In this document: positions 1-10,100 of the stretch, one piece after another
How positions within the stretch are numbered: the stretch's first letter is position 1
Layout of the letters: every line of letters begins with the position of its first letter
Assembly: GCA_028821145.1 (NCBI GenBank)
Contig: JAPPHC010000042.1
Span: 1-64,000, forward strand
Length of the DNA stretch: 64,000 nt
Direction: 5' to 3'
Origin: Gammaproteobacteria bacterium
GTDB lineage: Bacteria > Pseudomonadota > Gammaproteobacteria > Steroidobacterales > Foliamicaceae
Translations under genes and position numbers: made by a program
The notes under the pieces: generated by a model
Told to the model about the DNA's origin: nothing
Databases searched by the model: none
The model's input: only the letters and a program-made list of their open reading frames with translations

Positions 1-2
1 AG

Positions 3-1559
3 CGCTTTCTCTGGGACCCGCGCATCTGGCCGCGCTTCATGGACTTCGGCAACGGCCCCAAGGAGGCACTGAAGTATCGCTTCGAGTACGACCGGATCGA
101 TGGACCGAGCCCCTTCTACGGCATCACCTTTTCGCAGATGAGATCGCTCGAGGAGGCGCTTGACGCGCGCGCGCAGGAACTGGGCGTGCGGTTCGTCGTG
201 GATCTGGCGTCATGGATGGCGGCCGACCCGAAGAACCACCCCTGGCCCCGGCTCGTATATGGACCAGGCAGTCCGCAAGGCCAGCCCCTGACCTATTGCG
301 GGCCGGCCGACGACCCCTGGCCCGACTGCGATCCGGAACGACACAACGTGGACGGTCCCATCCCCCGGCTGCTGGAACAGGGCGTGACCGAGATCGTGGC
401 CATCGACATGACCGTGGGCGGCGCCCGGTTCTCCAAGACGCACGACGTGGTCCGGACGCTGCGCGCGCGCCTGGCCGCCGAGGCGGGCGAGGGCGGGGAA
501 CCGGTCCCGCTGCGCTGGCTGAACGACCCCAGGGACCTGATGCGCGATTCGTACCCGGATGAGCCGGCGGGATGGACGCGTTCTCTCGGCCCGCCGGTGG
601 CCGACCGCAGCGTGCCGCTGGAAGACGCGCCCAACCCGGTGGTTTCATCGCCGCTGCTCGCATTGCTGCACGCCGAGGGGATCGCCGAGCGGTTCAACCC
701 GGACGTAGGGGAAGCCGAGACCGGCATCGTGCTGCTCGGCCACGCGCTGCGCCGCTACGACGAGTATTTCGATCCGAAGATCGACGACACCCTGACGCTG
801 CACAAAACCATAGCGCTGGAATTGCTGCGCCTGTACCCGGAGCTCAAGGAACACAGGATCGTGGGCGCCTGGGCTGGGGACATGGTCCTGAACGAGGCCC
901 TGACGGATACGCCCGCCGGCGGATACGAGCGCAGCCGGCCCATGCGCGGGGAGAACCTGGGTTACGCCGCGCTGTACGAGCAGCCTGGCGTGCACCCGCG
1001 GGGCAAGTGGGGATACCGTTACTGGGAGGCGCTGGACTATCTGCGAGCCGACGGCGTCGAGCACATCGTCGTGGCCTTCCCGCAGATCGTGGCCGAATCG
1101 GTGCTCAACATGGTCGAGGTGCCCAACCAGATCGGCAAGGAAGTCGGGTACCGCAACTGGCTCTACTACGAAAAGGGCGATTTCGAACGCTACCCCAAGG
1201 TAGGGCACCCGTTCGCCGACTACTGGGGCATCTGGGTCAGCACGGAATGCAGGAACGGCGATTCCGGCGTCGCCTGCTGCCTTGAAATGGGCGGCTGCGC
1301 CGACGGACGGCCCTATCCGCCGGCACGCCAGACGCCTCCCGACCGACGTCGCAACGACATGGACCCGTCACTGGGCTACGACATACCCGCATTCGGCCAC
1401 ATCGGCTATGACCCGGCCCTGGGCAGCCCGTCGAACGAGCAACCGGTCCAGCAGCAATACCGTGGAACCTGGGCGATGTGGCGGCCACCGAACGACGATC
1501 CGCGGATGGGAGAGCTGATGGCAAGGTTTATCGTCGAGGCCTTGCAGGACGGCCGCTGA
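3..1559 (+). CDS. 5'-truncated protein of unknown function
   Basis: The frame is open from the first bases of the window (residues RFLWDPRIWPRF precede the first ATG at 39), so the gene most likely begins upstream; about 518 codons are visible. I do not recognise the family. The middle has a Rossmann-like feel, with VLLGHALRRYDEYF near residue 245 and an EHIVVAFPQIVAES strand-helix near residue 360, loosely like chelatase-type folds, but this is weak. No signal peptide or membrane segment is visible in the part present. The C-terminal third is rich in Cys, Pro, Asp and Tyr (DSGVACCLEMGGCADG). It is followed after 26 bp by a Tat-exported DUF1838 protein on the same strand and may share its transcript. 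Confidence 0.6.
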   Translation, partial: RFLWDPRIWPRFMDFGNGPKEALKYRFEYDRIDGPSPFYGITFSQMRSLEEALDARAQELGVRFVVDLASWMAADPKNHPWPRLVYGPGSPQGQPLTYCGPADDPWPDCDPERHNVDGPIPRLLEQGVTEIVAIDMTVGGARFSKTHDVVRTLRARLAAEAGEGGEPVPLRWLNDPRDLMRDSYPDEPAGWTRSLGPPVADRSVPLEDAPNPVVSSPLLALLHAEGIAERFNPDVGEAETGIVLLGHALRRYDEYFDPKIDDTLTLHKTIALELLRLYPELKEHRIVGAWAGDMVLNEALTDTPAGGYERSRPMRGENLGYAALYEQPGVHPRGKWGYRYWEALDYLRADGVEHIVVAFPQIVAESVLNMVEVPNQIGKEVGYRNWLYYEKGDFERYPKVGHPFADYWGIWVSTECRNGDSGVACCLEMGGCADGRPYPPARQTPPDRRRNDMDPSLGYDIPAFGHIGYDPALGSPSNEQPVQQQYRGTWAMWRPPNDDPRMGELMARFIVEALQDGR

Positions 1560-1585
1560 CACCTCAGCCGTTTAACGCCGCAGCG

Positions 1586-2419
1586 ATGACAGCAGAAACA
1601 GGCCTGAACCGACGCGAGTTGCTGGCCGGCGCGGGGGGGCTGGCGGTCCTGGGCGCGCCTTTCAGCGCCTTGGCGACGGACGATTCGGCGCCTGAAATCA
1701 ACCTGGCGACGCCGCGAGACAACCTCATGGCCCTGATACGCATACAGGCAAGCATGCGCGAGGAAGACGTGCCCTGGTGGTACAGCGGTGTCATCTACGG
1801 CGCCGAGGACGGCAAGGCTCCCCGGCTTCTGTTCGGCTTTGAAGGCATGGAGATGTACTGGATGCGCCATCTTGCCGGCGGCGAGTTCGAGCTGATCGGT
1901 CACACGGTATCGTTCCTCAAGGACGCGGCCAGCGGCAAATGGCTTCGTGAATGGCACAACCCCTACACTGAAGAGCTACTTGAAGTGCCTGCAGCTACGC
2001 AGGGCGGCGGGGCCGGACGCGGTTTCAATTATTCGGAAAAGGGAATCCGTCCGACACCATTCATGGACCGGATGCCGGAACAGCCGCCCGCCTACCGGAT
2101 CCTGTCGGGCGGAGGTCGCATCTGGCTCACGAAGGAAACCGAGTACCCGCCCGGCATGGCCCAACCCCGCCTGCAGCGGCAGACCATGAACTGTTCACTG
2201 GAGGAATTCACCGACCCCGCCAGGGAACGTCTGAACACCCAGTTTGCCTCCACCGTGTTCATGCCGTGGCGCAACTGGATGAACATGGGCGACCGGCCCG
2301 GTCACCTGATCTGGCACGCGGCGGGGCTGAAGCTGGACTCGGTGGATTCGCTGCCGGCCAACTATCGCGCCCGCCTCGACGCCGAATATCCCGACAAACT
2401 GACCGCCCGCCCCGTTTAG
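1586..2419 (+). CDS. Tat-exported DUF1838 family protein
   Basis: A 277-residue protein. I start it at ATG 1586 because this places a twin-arginine-like signal at the N-terminus (NRRELLAGAGGLAVLG, about residues 8-23), followed by the mature start near ALATDD. Residues about 65-130 match the DUF1838 pattern: a W-Y-x-G-x-I-Y-G entry, then GFEGMEMYWMRH, a DAASGKWLREWHNPYT core and later a W-N-M-G turn. DUF1838 proteins are exported and of unknown function, often encoded beside oxidative or steroid/aromatic catabolism genes. It is convergent with a second, divergent-sequence DUF1838-like gene 24 bp downstream. The longer reading from 1478 would bury the signal and overlap the previous gene. Confidence 0.75.
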   Translation: MTAETGLNRRELLAGAGGLAVLGAPFSALATDDSAPEINLATPRDNLMALIRIQASMREEDVPWWYSGVIYGAEDGKAPRLLFGFEGMEMYWMRHLAGGEFELIGHTVSFLKDAASGKWLREWHNPYTEELLEVPAATQGGGAGRGFNYSEKGIRPTPFMDRMPEQPPAYRILSGGGRIWLTKETEYPPGMAQPRLQRQTMNCSLEEFTDPARERLNTQFASTVFMPWRNWMNMGDRPGHLIWHAAGLKLDSVDSLPANYRARLDAEYPDKLTARPV

Positions 2420-2443
2420 ACGGGCTGCAGACGAAAGTTCGAC

Positions 2444-3274
2444 CTACTCCGGCCAGCCTTCGCCGGCGGCGCCCGCCTGCAGGGCGCGAACCTCGTCCAG
2501 GTCCGCGGGCGGTCGCAGCCACATGGGCACCTCCTTCCTGGCCCACTCAAGCAACGCCGGCGGGAACTCGTCATGGCTCTCGACCCGCCAGGACAGCAGG
2601 TGATAGATCGCGTTCCCCTCTCCGGCGAACGGCGGCAGCGCACCGTAGCGCTGCCAGCTCAATTGGTGGGGCTCATCCGCCACATCAGCCGAGTGTATAA
2701 AGAAGTCGTAGTTTTCCCAGGCCTGGTAGCGGTTGCCTCCGGGCACCGGGAAATCCAGGAAAACCGAAGCGGTAATCGCGGTCGTGCCCCGGCCCAGCTT
2801 GCGCACCTGCATGCCGTTTCGGGACTTGATTCTCTGGACGCTTTCGCCGACCCCCTGCTCGACTTCCCCGTAGATGCGCCCGTCCCTCATGCGGTAGCGG
2901 ATGAGCTGGTAGGGGTAGGCGATCGGCTGCACCGGCCTGCCCTTGTACTCGGTGAGGATTTCTCCACTGACCGGATCGGTATATGTGTACGTCTTTCGTG
3001 TCAGGTGAATGACAGCGCCGTTGGGATCGTCGGGCCAGATCACCGTGGAGCTGTCAAAACCTATCATTCCCAGCAGCTTCTCGCCGGAGGGATAGTCATA
3101 AACGCCGCCCTCCGAAACCCAGTGGACCGGGGCGCCGGTGCCCGCCCGCGCATCGACCCAGGTCCGCAGCACTTCCGGCGCCGCAGTGCGGGATACCGGT
3201 GGTTCGCCGGCGGCGCCGCACGGTGCAATAACGGCCGTGCAGGCGCCGAGAAAGAGTGCAGGAATGATTCGCAT
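2444..3274 (-). CDS. Exported DUF1838-like protein
   Basis: A 276-residue protein with an N-terminal hydrophobic export signal (about residues 4-22). It contains an LGAC lipobox-like stretch at residues 9-12, so it may be a lipoprotein, although the signal would be short for one. The core carries the same landmarks as the neighbouring DUF1838 protein: GMIGFDSSTV, then YTYTDPVSGEILTEYKG and a YRMRDGRIYGE segment (about residues 65-135). An AGGAG Shine-Dalgarno sequence lies about 7 bases before the ATG at 3274. The function is unknown. The gene faces the other DUF1838 gene tail to tail and sits 97 bp beyond the end of the TRAP operon, so it may be a read-through member of it. Confidence 0.65.
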   Translation of the reverse strand: MRIIPALFLGACTAVIAPCGAAGEPPVSRTAAPEVLRTWVDARAGTGAPVHWVSEGGVYDYPSGEKLLGMIGFDSSTVIWPDDPNGAVIHLTRKTYTYTDPVSGEILTEYKGRPVQPIAYPYQLIRYRMRDGRIYGEVEQGVGESVQRIKSRNGMQVRKLGRGTTAITASVFLDFPVPGGNRYQAWENYDFFIHSADVADEPHQLSWQRYGALPPFAGEGNAIYHLLSWRVESHDEFPPALLEWARKEVPMWLRPPADLDEVRALQAGAAGEGWPE

Positions 3275-3371
3275 AGGTGTCTCCTGGTGGAAAGGTGCAG
3301 GGCCCTGGTAACAAGGCCTGAAGGGTATCTGGGGCAGACGCGATGGAGCAGCGGGTCGGGGTGGACACGGT

Positions 3372-4652
3372 CTAGTCGAACAGCCCCGGCAGCGCCAGCG
3401 AGATGGAGGGAACCGCGGTCACCAGCAAAAGCACAAGGAGCATCGCGCAATAGAAGGGCCAGATGGAACGCAGGCTCTTCTCTATCGTAATGCCGCCTAC
3501 CGCGCAGCCCACGAACAGGACCGCGCCCACGGGGGGCGTGACCAGGCCGATGCCGAGATTCAGGATCATCACGACGCCGAATTGCACCGGGTCCATGCCG
3601 AGCTGGGTGGCCACCGGCAGGAAGATCGGCGTGGTGATGATGATCAGCGGCGCCATGTCCATGAACGTGCCCAGCATCAGCAGGATCAGGTTGATGATCA
3701 GGAACAGCACCAGCGGGTTCTCGCTGATGCCGAGAAGCGCCTCCGACATGCGCAAAGGCACTTCCGCGACCGCCATCAGCCAGCCGAAGGCCGAGGCCGC
3801 GGCAATGATCAGCATCACGATGGCCGTGGTCCTGGCGGCGTTGCGGGTGGCGGTGACGAACTTCGACCAGTTCAGGCTGCGATATACGAAAGCGGCAATA
3901 ACGACCGTATAGACGACGGCAATCGCCGACGATTCGGTGGCCGTGAACACGCCCGACAATATCCCGCCCACGATGATGATCGCGGAAAGCAGCCCGGGCG
4001 CGGCCTGCATGAAGGCAATCAGGAGTGGGCGCCACCCCGGGAAAGAGCCGCCCGGATAACCTCGCCTGACGGCAACCAGCCAGGTCGCGGCCATCAGGGC
4101 GAAACCCAGCAGGATTCCCGGCAGCACGCCGGCAAGGAAAAGAGACACGATGGACACGCTGCCGCCCGCCGCGATCGAGTAGATGATCATGTTGTGCGAG
4201 GGCGGAATGAGCAGACCGGTCGCGGAGCCCGTCGCGGTGACGTTAACAGCGAAATCCCGCGTATAACCCTTCTCGCGCATGATCGGGGTCAAGGCCGATC
4301 CCATCGCGGAAACGCTGGCCACGGCCGAACCCGAGACCGCGCCGAACATCATGCAGGAGAGCACGCTCACCTGCCCCAGTCCGCCCCGGGCCCTGCCCAG
4401 TATCGACTCCGCCAGGCGCACCAGCTTCGCCGCAATCCCCGACTGGTTCATGAGCTCGCCGGCGAAAATGAAGAACGGAATGGCGAGCAGCGCGAACACG
4501 TCGATGCCGGCCGCCATGCGCTGGAAGGCCACGATCAGGGGAATGTCCAGGTAGAGCAGCGTGGCCAGCGCCGAGAGGCCGAGACAGAAGGCAACGGGCA
4601 CTCCGAGGGCCAGCAGGACCACGAAGGTTCCGAACAGGATGGCTAGTTCCAT
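3372..4652 (-). CDS. dctM: TRAP transporter large permease (DctM)
   Basis: The 426-residue product has the usual DctM length. I start it at ATG 4652 (MELAILFGTFVVLLALG); the longer reading to 4910 only adds antisense-like Arg-rich sequence over dctQ. It is composed almost wholly of hydrophobic helices, with typical DctM segments such as IPFFIFAGELMNQSG, SGSAVASVSAMGS and LLIPPSHNMIIYS, and a second-half NLGIGLVTPPVG. It forms the ion-coupled transmembrane channel that moves the solute delivered by DctP, together with DctQ. Its start overlaps the end of dctQ by 10 bp. Position after kduD, dctP and dctQ suggests uptake of unsaturated or keto-uronates. It is the last gene of the operon. Confidence 0.93.
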   Translation of the reverse strand: MELAILFGTFVVLLALGVPVAFCLGLSALATLLYLDIPLIVAFQRMAAGIDVFALLAIPFFIFAGELMNQSGIAAKLVRLAESILGRARGGLGQVSVLSCMMFGAVSGSAVASVSAMGSALTPIMREKGYTRDFAVNVTATGSATGLLIPPSHNMIIYSIAAGGSVSIVSLFLAGVLPGILLGFALMAATWLVAVRRGYPGGSFPGWRPLLIAFMQAAPGLLSAIIIVGGILSGVFTATESSAIAVVYTVVIAAFVYRSLNWSKFVTATRNAARTTAIVMLIIAAASAFGWLMAVAEVPLRMSEALLGISENPLVLFLIINLILLMLGTFMDMAPLIIITTPIFLPVATQLGMDPVQFGVVMILNLGIGLVTPPVGAVLFVGCAVGGITIEKSLRSIWPFYCAMLLVLLLVTAVPSISLALPGLFD

Positions 4653-5146
4653 GGGTCGGCGTCCCTCCTTCCGAGAAAAACGTTCAGGCAGTTGACGCAG
4701 GCGAACAGCGCCATGAGTCCGCCGCACACGACGAACGGCCAGTAGGCCACCGACCGGGATATGCCCAGCGTGGGGATGATGTGCGTTGCCGTGTAGTCGA
4801 CCAGCGCCATGCCGTTGACGGCCATGGCGGCGCCGAAAGCCAGGATCAGCACCTGCCCGAATACGAACGCGGCCCGTCTGTATTGAATCGGAAGCGTGGT
4901 CACGAGCCACCGGAACCCCAGGTGGAACTTCTCATACACACCCACGGCCGCGGCCAGCAGCACAAAGCTGACCATCACGATAAGGGCGGCCGCTTCGGAC
5001 CACGGCGGGCTGGCGTTCAGCACGTAGCGAGCGAACACCTGCCAGGCAATGACCAGCGTCATCACGACCAGTCCGGCGGCGGCGGCCTTCAGAACGAAAT
5101 CGGCAATCTTCCCGACCGCATGGGACAGCACACTAAGGCGCCGCAC
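4643..5146 (-). CDS. dctQ: TRAP transporter small permease (DctQ)
   Basis: A 167-residue membrane protein with four predicted helices (around residues 18-38, 50-70, 90-112 and 133-155). The DctQ signature VFARYVLNASPPWSEA lies between helices 1 and 2. It is the small membrane subunit that pairs with DctM in a TRAP transporter. Its start overlaps the end of dctP by 14 bp and its end overlaps dctM, indicating translational coupling in the kduD-dctPQM operon. Confidence 0.92.
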   Translation of the reverse strand: MRRLSVLSHAVGKIADFVLKAAAAGLVVMTLVIAWQVFARYVLNASPPWSEAAALIVMVSFVLLAAAVGVYEKFHLGFRWLVTTLPIQYRRAAFVFGQVLILAFGAAMAVNGMALVDYTATHIIPTLGISRSVAYWPFVVCGGLMALFACVNCLNVFLGRRDADPWN

Positions 5147-6146
5147 GGATTCTCTCCACCAGGTCCTTGAGCTTCGGGTCCTTCAGGTACTGCTCGTACA
5201 GCGGCTGCATCGCGTCCATGAAGGGTTGCTTGTCGACGTTGTCGACAATCTGCACGCCGGCTTCCACCATGGCGTTGCGGGACATCGTGACCCGCGCGTC
5301 CCAGAGTTCGCGCATCACCGGCACCGATTCCTTTGCCGCCCGGCGCACCAGGGCCTGGTCCTCGGGGGACAGTTTTCGCCAGCGGTAGCGGGACATGAGC
5401 AGCACTTCGGGCACCATCACGTGCTGGGTAACGCTGTAGTGCGGCGCCACTTCGAAGTGCCGGGAGGACTCGTAGGACGGCCAGTTGTTTTCCGCCGCTT
5501 CGATCGTTCCAAGCGCCAGCGATTCATACACCTGTCCGAACCCCATGGGCGTGGCGTTGCCGCCCAGCGTCGAGATCATGTCCACGAAGACTTCCGAATT
5601 CATCACCCGGACTTTCATACCCCGAATGTCGGCCGGCGAGTGGATCGGACGGAGGTTGTTGTACATGCTGCGCGCGCCGGCGTCGTAGTAGCAAAGTCCC
5701 ACCAGCCCGTGGGGCTCCAGGGCGGCAAGGATTTCATCGCCGATCGGACCGTCGAGGACGCGCCGCATGTGCTCGGTGGAACGAAACAGGAACGGCAGCG
5801 AATACACGCCGGTCTCGGGCGCGATCGAATTGAGCGGCGCGATGCTGGTGCGGCTGATGTCGATGCCGCCGAAGATCGTCATCTCGAGCATGTCGCGCTC
5901 GTCGCCCAACTGGGCCCCCGGGTAGATTTTCACGCGGATCCGCCCCCCGGTTTCGCTCTCCAGCCGGTCCGCCATCGCCTCCATGCCGCGAACGGTGGGA
6001 TAACCGGCATCCTGAATGTCGGCGGCTCGCAGCCGGATGGATTCCTGCGCGCGGGCGGACGGACCCGCAAGCGCCGGAAGCGCGGCGAGCAGGAGAACCG
6101 CTATCGGGCGCAGGCCCGGCGCCACGTTGAACACGGCTCTTCGCAT
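5133..6146 (-). CDS. dctP: TRAP solute-binding protein (DctP)
   Basis: A 337-residue periplasmic receptor with a signal peptide (about residues 1-33, ending near PSARAQ). The mature part has DctP-family landmarks: GRIRVKIYPGAQLGDERDM, DIRGMKVRVMNSEVF and a GQVYESLALGTIEAAENNW hinge region containing the conserved Asn-Trp. The Arg in KVRVMNS is the residue that normally salt-bridges the substrate carboxylate, so the ligand is probably an organic acid. Placement directly after kduD (1-nt overlap) suggests a hexuronate or keto-deoxy-uronate ligand such as DEH or an oligouronide; that is inference. It delivers solute to DctQM. Confidence 0.92.
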   Translation of the reverse strand: MRRAVFNVAPGLRPIAVLLLAALPALAGPSARAQESIRLRAADIQDAGYPTVRGMEAMADRLESETGGRIRVKIYPGAQLGDERDMLEMTIFGGIDISRTSIAPLNSIAPETGVYSLPFLFRSTEHMRRVLDGPIGDEILAALEPHGLVGLCYYDAGARSMYNNLRPIHSPADIRGMKVRVMNSEVFVDMISTLGGNATPMGFGQVYESLALGTIEAAENNWPSYESSRHFEVAPHYSVTQHVMVPEVLLMSRYRWRKLSPEDQALVRRAAKESVPVMRELWDARVTMSRNAMVEAGVQIVDNVDKQPFMDAMQPLYEQYLKDPKLKDLVERIRAAP

Positions 6147-6910
6147 CAGCGCCCCATCCAGCCGCCGTCAACGAGCAGGATGCTGCCGTTCACGTAGTCC
6201 GAGGCCCGGGATGCCAGGAACACGGCCGCGCCCTTGAAGTCGTCCGGCGTTCCCCAACGGCCCTGCGGAATCCGTTCCAGGATCGCCCTGGACCGATCCG
6301 GATCGTCGCGCAGGGCCTCGGTGTTGTCGGTTTCCACGTAACCTGGCGCAATGCCGTTGATGTTCAAGCCCTTGCCCGCCCATTCATTCGAGAGCGCCAT
6401 GATGAGTTGCTTGAGCCCGCCCTTGCTGGCTGCATAACCGGGAACCGTGATGCCCCCCTGGAACGAAAGCAGCGAGGCCGTAAAGATGATCTTGCCCGAG
6501 CCTCTTTCGACCATGTCGCGGCCCAACTCGCGGCTGAGGATGAACTGGGCGCTCAAATTCACCTCCAGCACGTGGTCCCAGCAGTCGTCGCCGTGTTCCG
6601 CCAGAGGCGCCCGCCGTATGGTCCCAGCGTTACTCACGAGCACATCCGGCGCCCCGTGCCGTTCCCGGACATCCGTAATGAACTCGTAAAGCCGGGCCCG
6701 CTGCGCGAAATCGCATTGATAGGCGCGGAAGGTCCCGCCGGCCTGCCCGACGGCCTCTTCGACATCCGACCCGGAGGGTTCCAGCGTGGCCGAAACGCCG
6801 ATGATGTCCGCGCCCGCCTCGGCAAGCCCGATAGCTACTGACTTGCCGATGCCGCGCCTGCACCCCGTCACCAGCGCAGTCTTGCCGTGAAGATCGAACA
6901 GATCGCTCAC
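6146..6910 (-). CDS. kduD: 2-dehydro-3-deoxy-D-gluconate 5-dehydrogenase (KduD)
   Basis: A 254-residue short-chain dehydrogenase. The cofactor motif TGCRRGIG is at 15-22, with catalytic Ser146, Tyr159 and Lys163 (YAASKGG). KduD-specific stretches are present: SLLSFQGGITVPGYAASK, INGIAPGYVETDNT, ILERIPQGRWG and a C-terminal VDGGWMGR. KduD reduces 3-deoxy-D-glycero-2,5-hexodiulosonate (the product of KduI) to KDG with NAD(P)H in the cytoplasm, and some homologues act directly on DEH. The start codon is GTG. The gene heads the operon kduD-dctP-dctQ-dctM, and a perfect palindromic operator lies 29 bp before the start. The partner kduI is 12 kb away in a second operon carrying the same operator. 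Confidence 0.92.
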   Translation of the reverse strand: MSDLFDLHGKTALVTGCRRGIGKSVAIGLAEAGADIIGVSATLEPSGSDVEEAVGQAGGTFRAYQCDFAQRARLYEFITDVRERHGAPDVLVSNAGTIRRAPLAEHGDDCWDHVLEVNLSAQFILSRELGRDMVERGSGKIIFTASLLSFQGGITVPGYAASKGGLKQLIMALSNEWAGKGLNINGIAPGYVETDNTEALRDDPDRSRAILERIPQGRWGTPDDFKGAAVFLASRASDYVNGSILLVDGGWMGR

Positions 6911-6938
6911 TGCGGCTGAGCCGTCCCTTGCACGCGTG

Positions 6939-6955
6939 TGTTGTGTCTCACAACA
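6939..6955. promoter_or_regulatory. Palindromic operator before kduD
   Basis: TGTTGTGTCTCACAACA is a perfect 7-bp inverted repeat around a 3-bp centre. It lies 29 bp upstream of the kduD GTG and just downstream of a GATAAT -10-like hexamer on the minus strand (6961-6966), so a bound repressor would cover the start of transcription. An exact reverse-complement copy sits in front of the LacI gene at 21179-21195. The binding factor is either the GntR/FadR regulator (10194-10940) or the LacI regulator; the site alone does not decide. Confidence 0.8.
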
Positions 6956-7117
6956 TTGGCATTATCCTTCATACCGCGAGTCTTAGCCACTGGGGTCTGA
7001 TGGGTCATATTGGGGCTGATGCTGCGATGCGCCGGGCGATCCTGAGGGAATTATCGGCTTTACCAATTTTAAACTCCGGAACACGAAACAGGTAATACTG
7101 ATCAATGTAAATTGGCC

Positions 7118-7123
7118 TATACT
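7118..7123 (+). promoter_or_regulatory. -10 element of receptor/lyase operon
   Basis: TATACT (5 of 6 to consensus) lies 31 bp before ATG 7154; no strong -35 is visible. A GAGGAGAAGG Shine-Dalgarno sequence at 7141-7150 directly precedes the ATG. This placement argues that translation starts at 7154 and not at the TTG at 7112, which would lie upstream of the promoter. Confidence 0.45.
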
Positions 7124-7153
7124 CTTCGCATAGTCAATGTGAGGAGAAGGAAA

Positions 7154-10100
7154 ATGCGGGAAGGAGCAATTGTCTCCGGCGAAAGGCGCCGTGCGCTTGT
7201 CCCAATATGCGGAATTCTGATCATCTTGCTTGCGGGTTCGCCCGTCCACGCGCAGGAAGAGGAAGATTCCGACGTGCCGCTTGAAGTCGATGAGTCGATG
7301 ATCGAAGAGATTGTCGTTACCGGAACGCGGGGCATCATTCGCACCTCGATCGAAGAGAAACGGCTTTCCGATACGGTTGTCGAAGTCCTGTCCACCGACG
7401 ACATCGGCGACATCCCGACCCTCTCGATTGGCGAGGCGCTGGAAACACTCACAAGCGCCGCCTCGCATCGGGAGCAGGGCGGGGCCACGGAAATCTCGAT
7501 CCGCGGAATGGGGCCGTTCCTCGGATCCACCGTGGTCAATGGCCGCGAAGCCACCAACGGCAGCGGCGACCGTTCGGTGAACTTCAGCCAGTTCCCGTCG
7601 GAACTGTTCAACAAGCTGCTGATCTACAAGACCCAGGAAGCCAGCCTGATCGAGGGCGGCGTGTCGGGTCAGATTTCGCTGTCGACGCTCAAGCCCCTGG
7701 AATACGGTAGGCAGAGGATTCAGTTGGAAGTCAAGGGCAGCAATCACCCCGACAATTCCGACATTCTGAACAACGAGCGCGAATGGGGCAGCCGCACTAC
7801 CCTGAGCTACGTCGATCAGTTCGGTTCCGAGGAAACAGGACTGTTCGGTATTTCGCTGGGCGTCCAGAAGCGGCTGGGCACCAACCCGGAACAGGAATTC
7901 CGCACCACCAGCGGCTGGCGCGACTGCCGCAACGACCTGTCGGTCAACGGCGGCGTGGGCAGAACGTCCAACGGCAACTGCGACAGCGGCGCAGGCAATC
8001 TGAACATTACCGTAAATCCCGATACCGGCACGGCGCCGGATGCGAGCGCGCCGTTAATCTGGGTGCCCAGTTCCCGGTCGTTCCGTCAGAACATCACCGA
8101 TGACGACCGCGAGTCCGTGTTCGGGGCCTTCCAGTGGCAGCCCAGCGACCGCGTGGACATCAACCTCGACCTGCAGATTTCCGACCGCACGTTTACCGAG
8201 GTCCGCAACGACCTCTACTTCGCCGAGCAGCGGAGGATCATTCCCGGCCTGACGCCGGTGACGCTGGTCGCCGCGCCGACGGGCGAGGTGTCCCTCTTCG
8301 AGACGATCGGACGCATCGAAACCATAAGCACCTGGATGGAGCGCATCGAGGAGTATGCCGGCGGCGGACTGAGTCTGAATTTTCAGGCAACCGATCGTCT
8401 GCGCCTGTCGTTCGACGCGTCCTATTCGGATACGTCCCGGCGCGAGCACATCCTGCACACGCGGCTGCAATCGGAGCCCAGGGACATCTACGGTAACAGC
8501 ACGCCGGCGGGATCGGACCGTACGTTCACCTCCATCCGGATTCCGGGCGGCGGCGGCTCACAGATTCCCCTGGCCACGGTGGAGAATTTCGACGTCAACA
8601 ACCACGATCTGTACGCCGATAACGCCCGCACCCGCATAGACCTGAACCAGTTCCGCGACAATACCATCACGGCGGTCCGCGGCGACCTGGAATGGGACCT
8701 GGACTGGGGCGCGATCGACAGTATGGAAAGCGGAGTCCGCTATTCGGAACTCGAGTACTTCAGCATGCCCCGCGACCGCGATACGTACAACCATCCGGAC
8801 AGCGCAATTCAGGGCGCCAGCCTGGCCTGCCGCAACGAGCGCTTCCCGGAGCCCGGGTTTCTCTCCGAGCCCAGCAACGGCCAGAACCTGATCACCAACG
8901 TGGATTCCGACGGCAACGTGATTCCGGAAGGGACCGGCAGCACCTACGCCACTTTTGATCCGCTCTGCCTGATCCGGGAATTCCTGGGCGAAGTTCCCGC
9001 GATCCCGACGGGCGGGCCGTCGGTCAGCAACGTTGACGTGGAGGAAAAGACCCTTGCAGCCTATGTCCAGTTCAACTACTCGGACGTATGGAACGGCAAG
9101 CCGGTGCGCGGCAACTTCGGCCTGCGTGTGGTTTCGACCGACGTGAACTCTACCGGCCTGCGCACCACTTTCACGACCAGTTCCAACCCGGACGGCACGA
9201 TCACGGTGAATGAAGACGGCAGCGCGTTCCGGTCCGTCGTGGGCGGAGACCGCTATACGGAACTCCTGCCGAGCGTGAACCTCGTGGTGAACTGGCAGGA
9301 CGACGTGCTGGTGCGCGGCGGAATCTACCGCGGCCTGTCCCGGCCGGATCCCGCCGAATTGGGTTTCGGCCGCGCATTGAGCGTGGATGACGATGACGAT
9401 CCCATGTCGATCACGGACCTGGTCGGCAGCGCCCGGGCTTCCGGTAATCCCGACCTCGAACCATTGACTTCGTGGAACCTCGACGTTGCCGTGGAGTGGT
9501 ATCCCAACGACGACTCGATCGTCGCGGCGGGCTTTTACTACAAGCGCTTCCTCGGCGGCTTCGAGCAGACCCGGCGGGTCGAGCAGTTCACCATTGACGG
9601 CCAGCCATTCAATGCCGATGTGACCACCACGCGCACCGACGACGACTCGAGCACCCTCACGGGCTTCGAACTGACAGCGGCGCACTCGTTCAGCTATCTG
9701 CCGGGCCTGCTGAGCGGCCTGGGCGCCAAGCTGAGCATGAACCTGGCGGATTCGGATTTCGAGTTCGAGGACGGGAATTTCGGCTCGGCCGTGGTGCTGG
9801 ACGAGGCCGGGAACGTGGTGTCGGAACGGGTGGGCATCGTCGAGCCGGCCAATCTTTTCGGTTTCTCCGACTCGGTGATATCGGCGCAGCTGTATTACCA
9901 GATCGGGGCGCTTGATGTGCAACTCATCTACAAGTCGCGCAGCGAGTACTTTCAGCAGTTCGTAAACAACCCCAACCCCATCCGCTACGTCGGGGACAAC
10001 GAAGTGCTCGAGGCTCGCGTGACCTACGAGATCACCGACAACATCACGGTCCGCGTCGAAGGCATCAACCTGCTCGACGAACCGAAGGTTCAGTACAATC

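Noticed and set aside
124..663. Long Arg/Pro/Ala-rich reading frames opposite real genes across the window
   Set aside because: They are GC-rich antisense or shifted shadows with no start signals or recognisable motifs.
7112..7153. Longer receptor start at TTG 7112
   Set aside because: It would overlap the -10 element, and ATG 7154 has a strong ribosome-binding site and gives a proper signal peptide.
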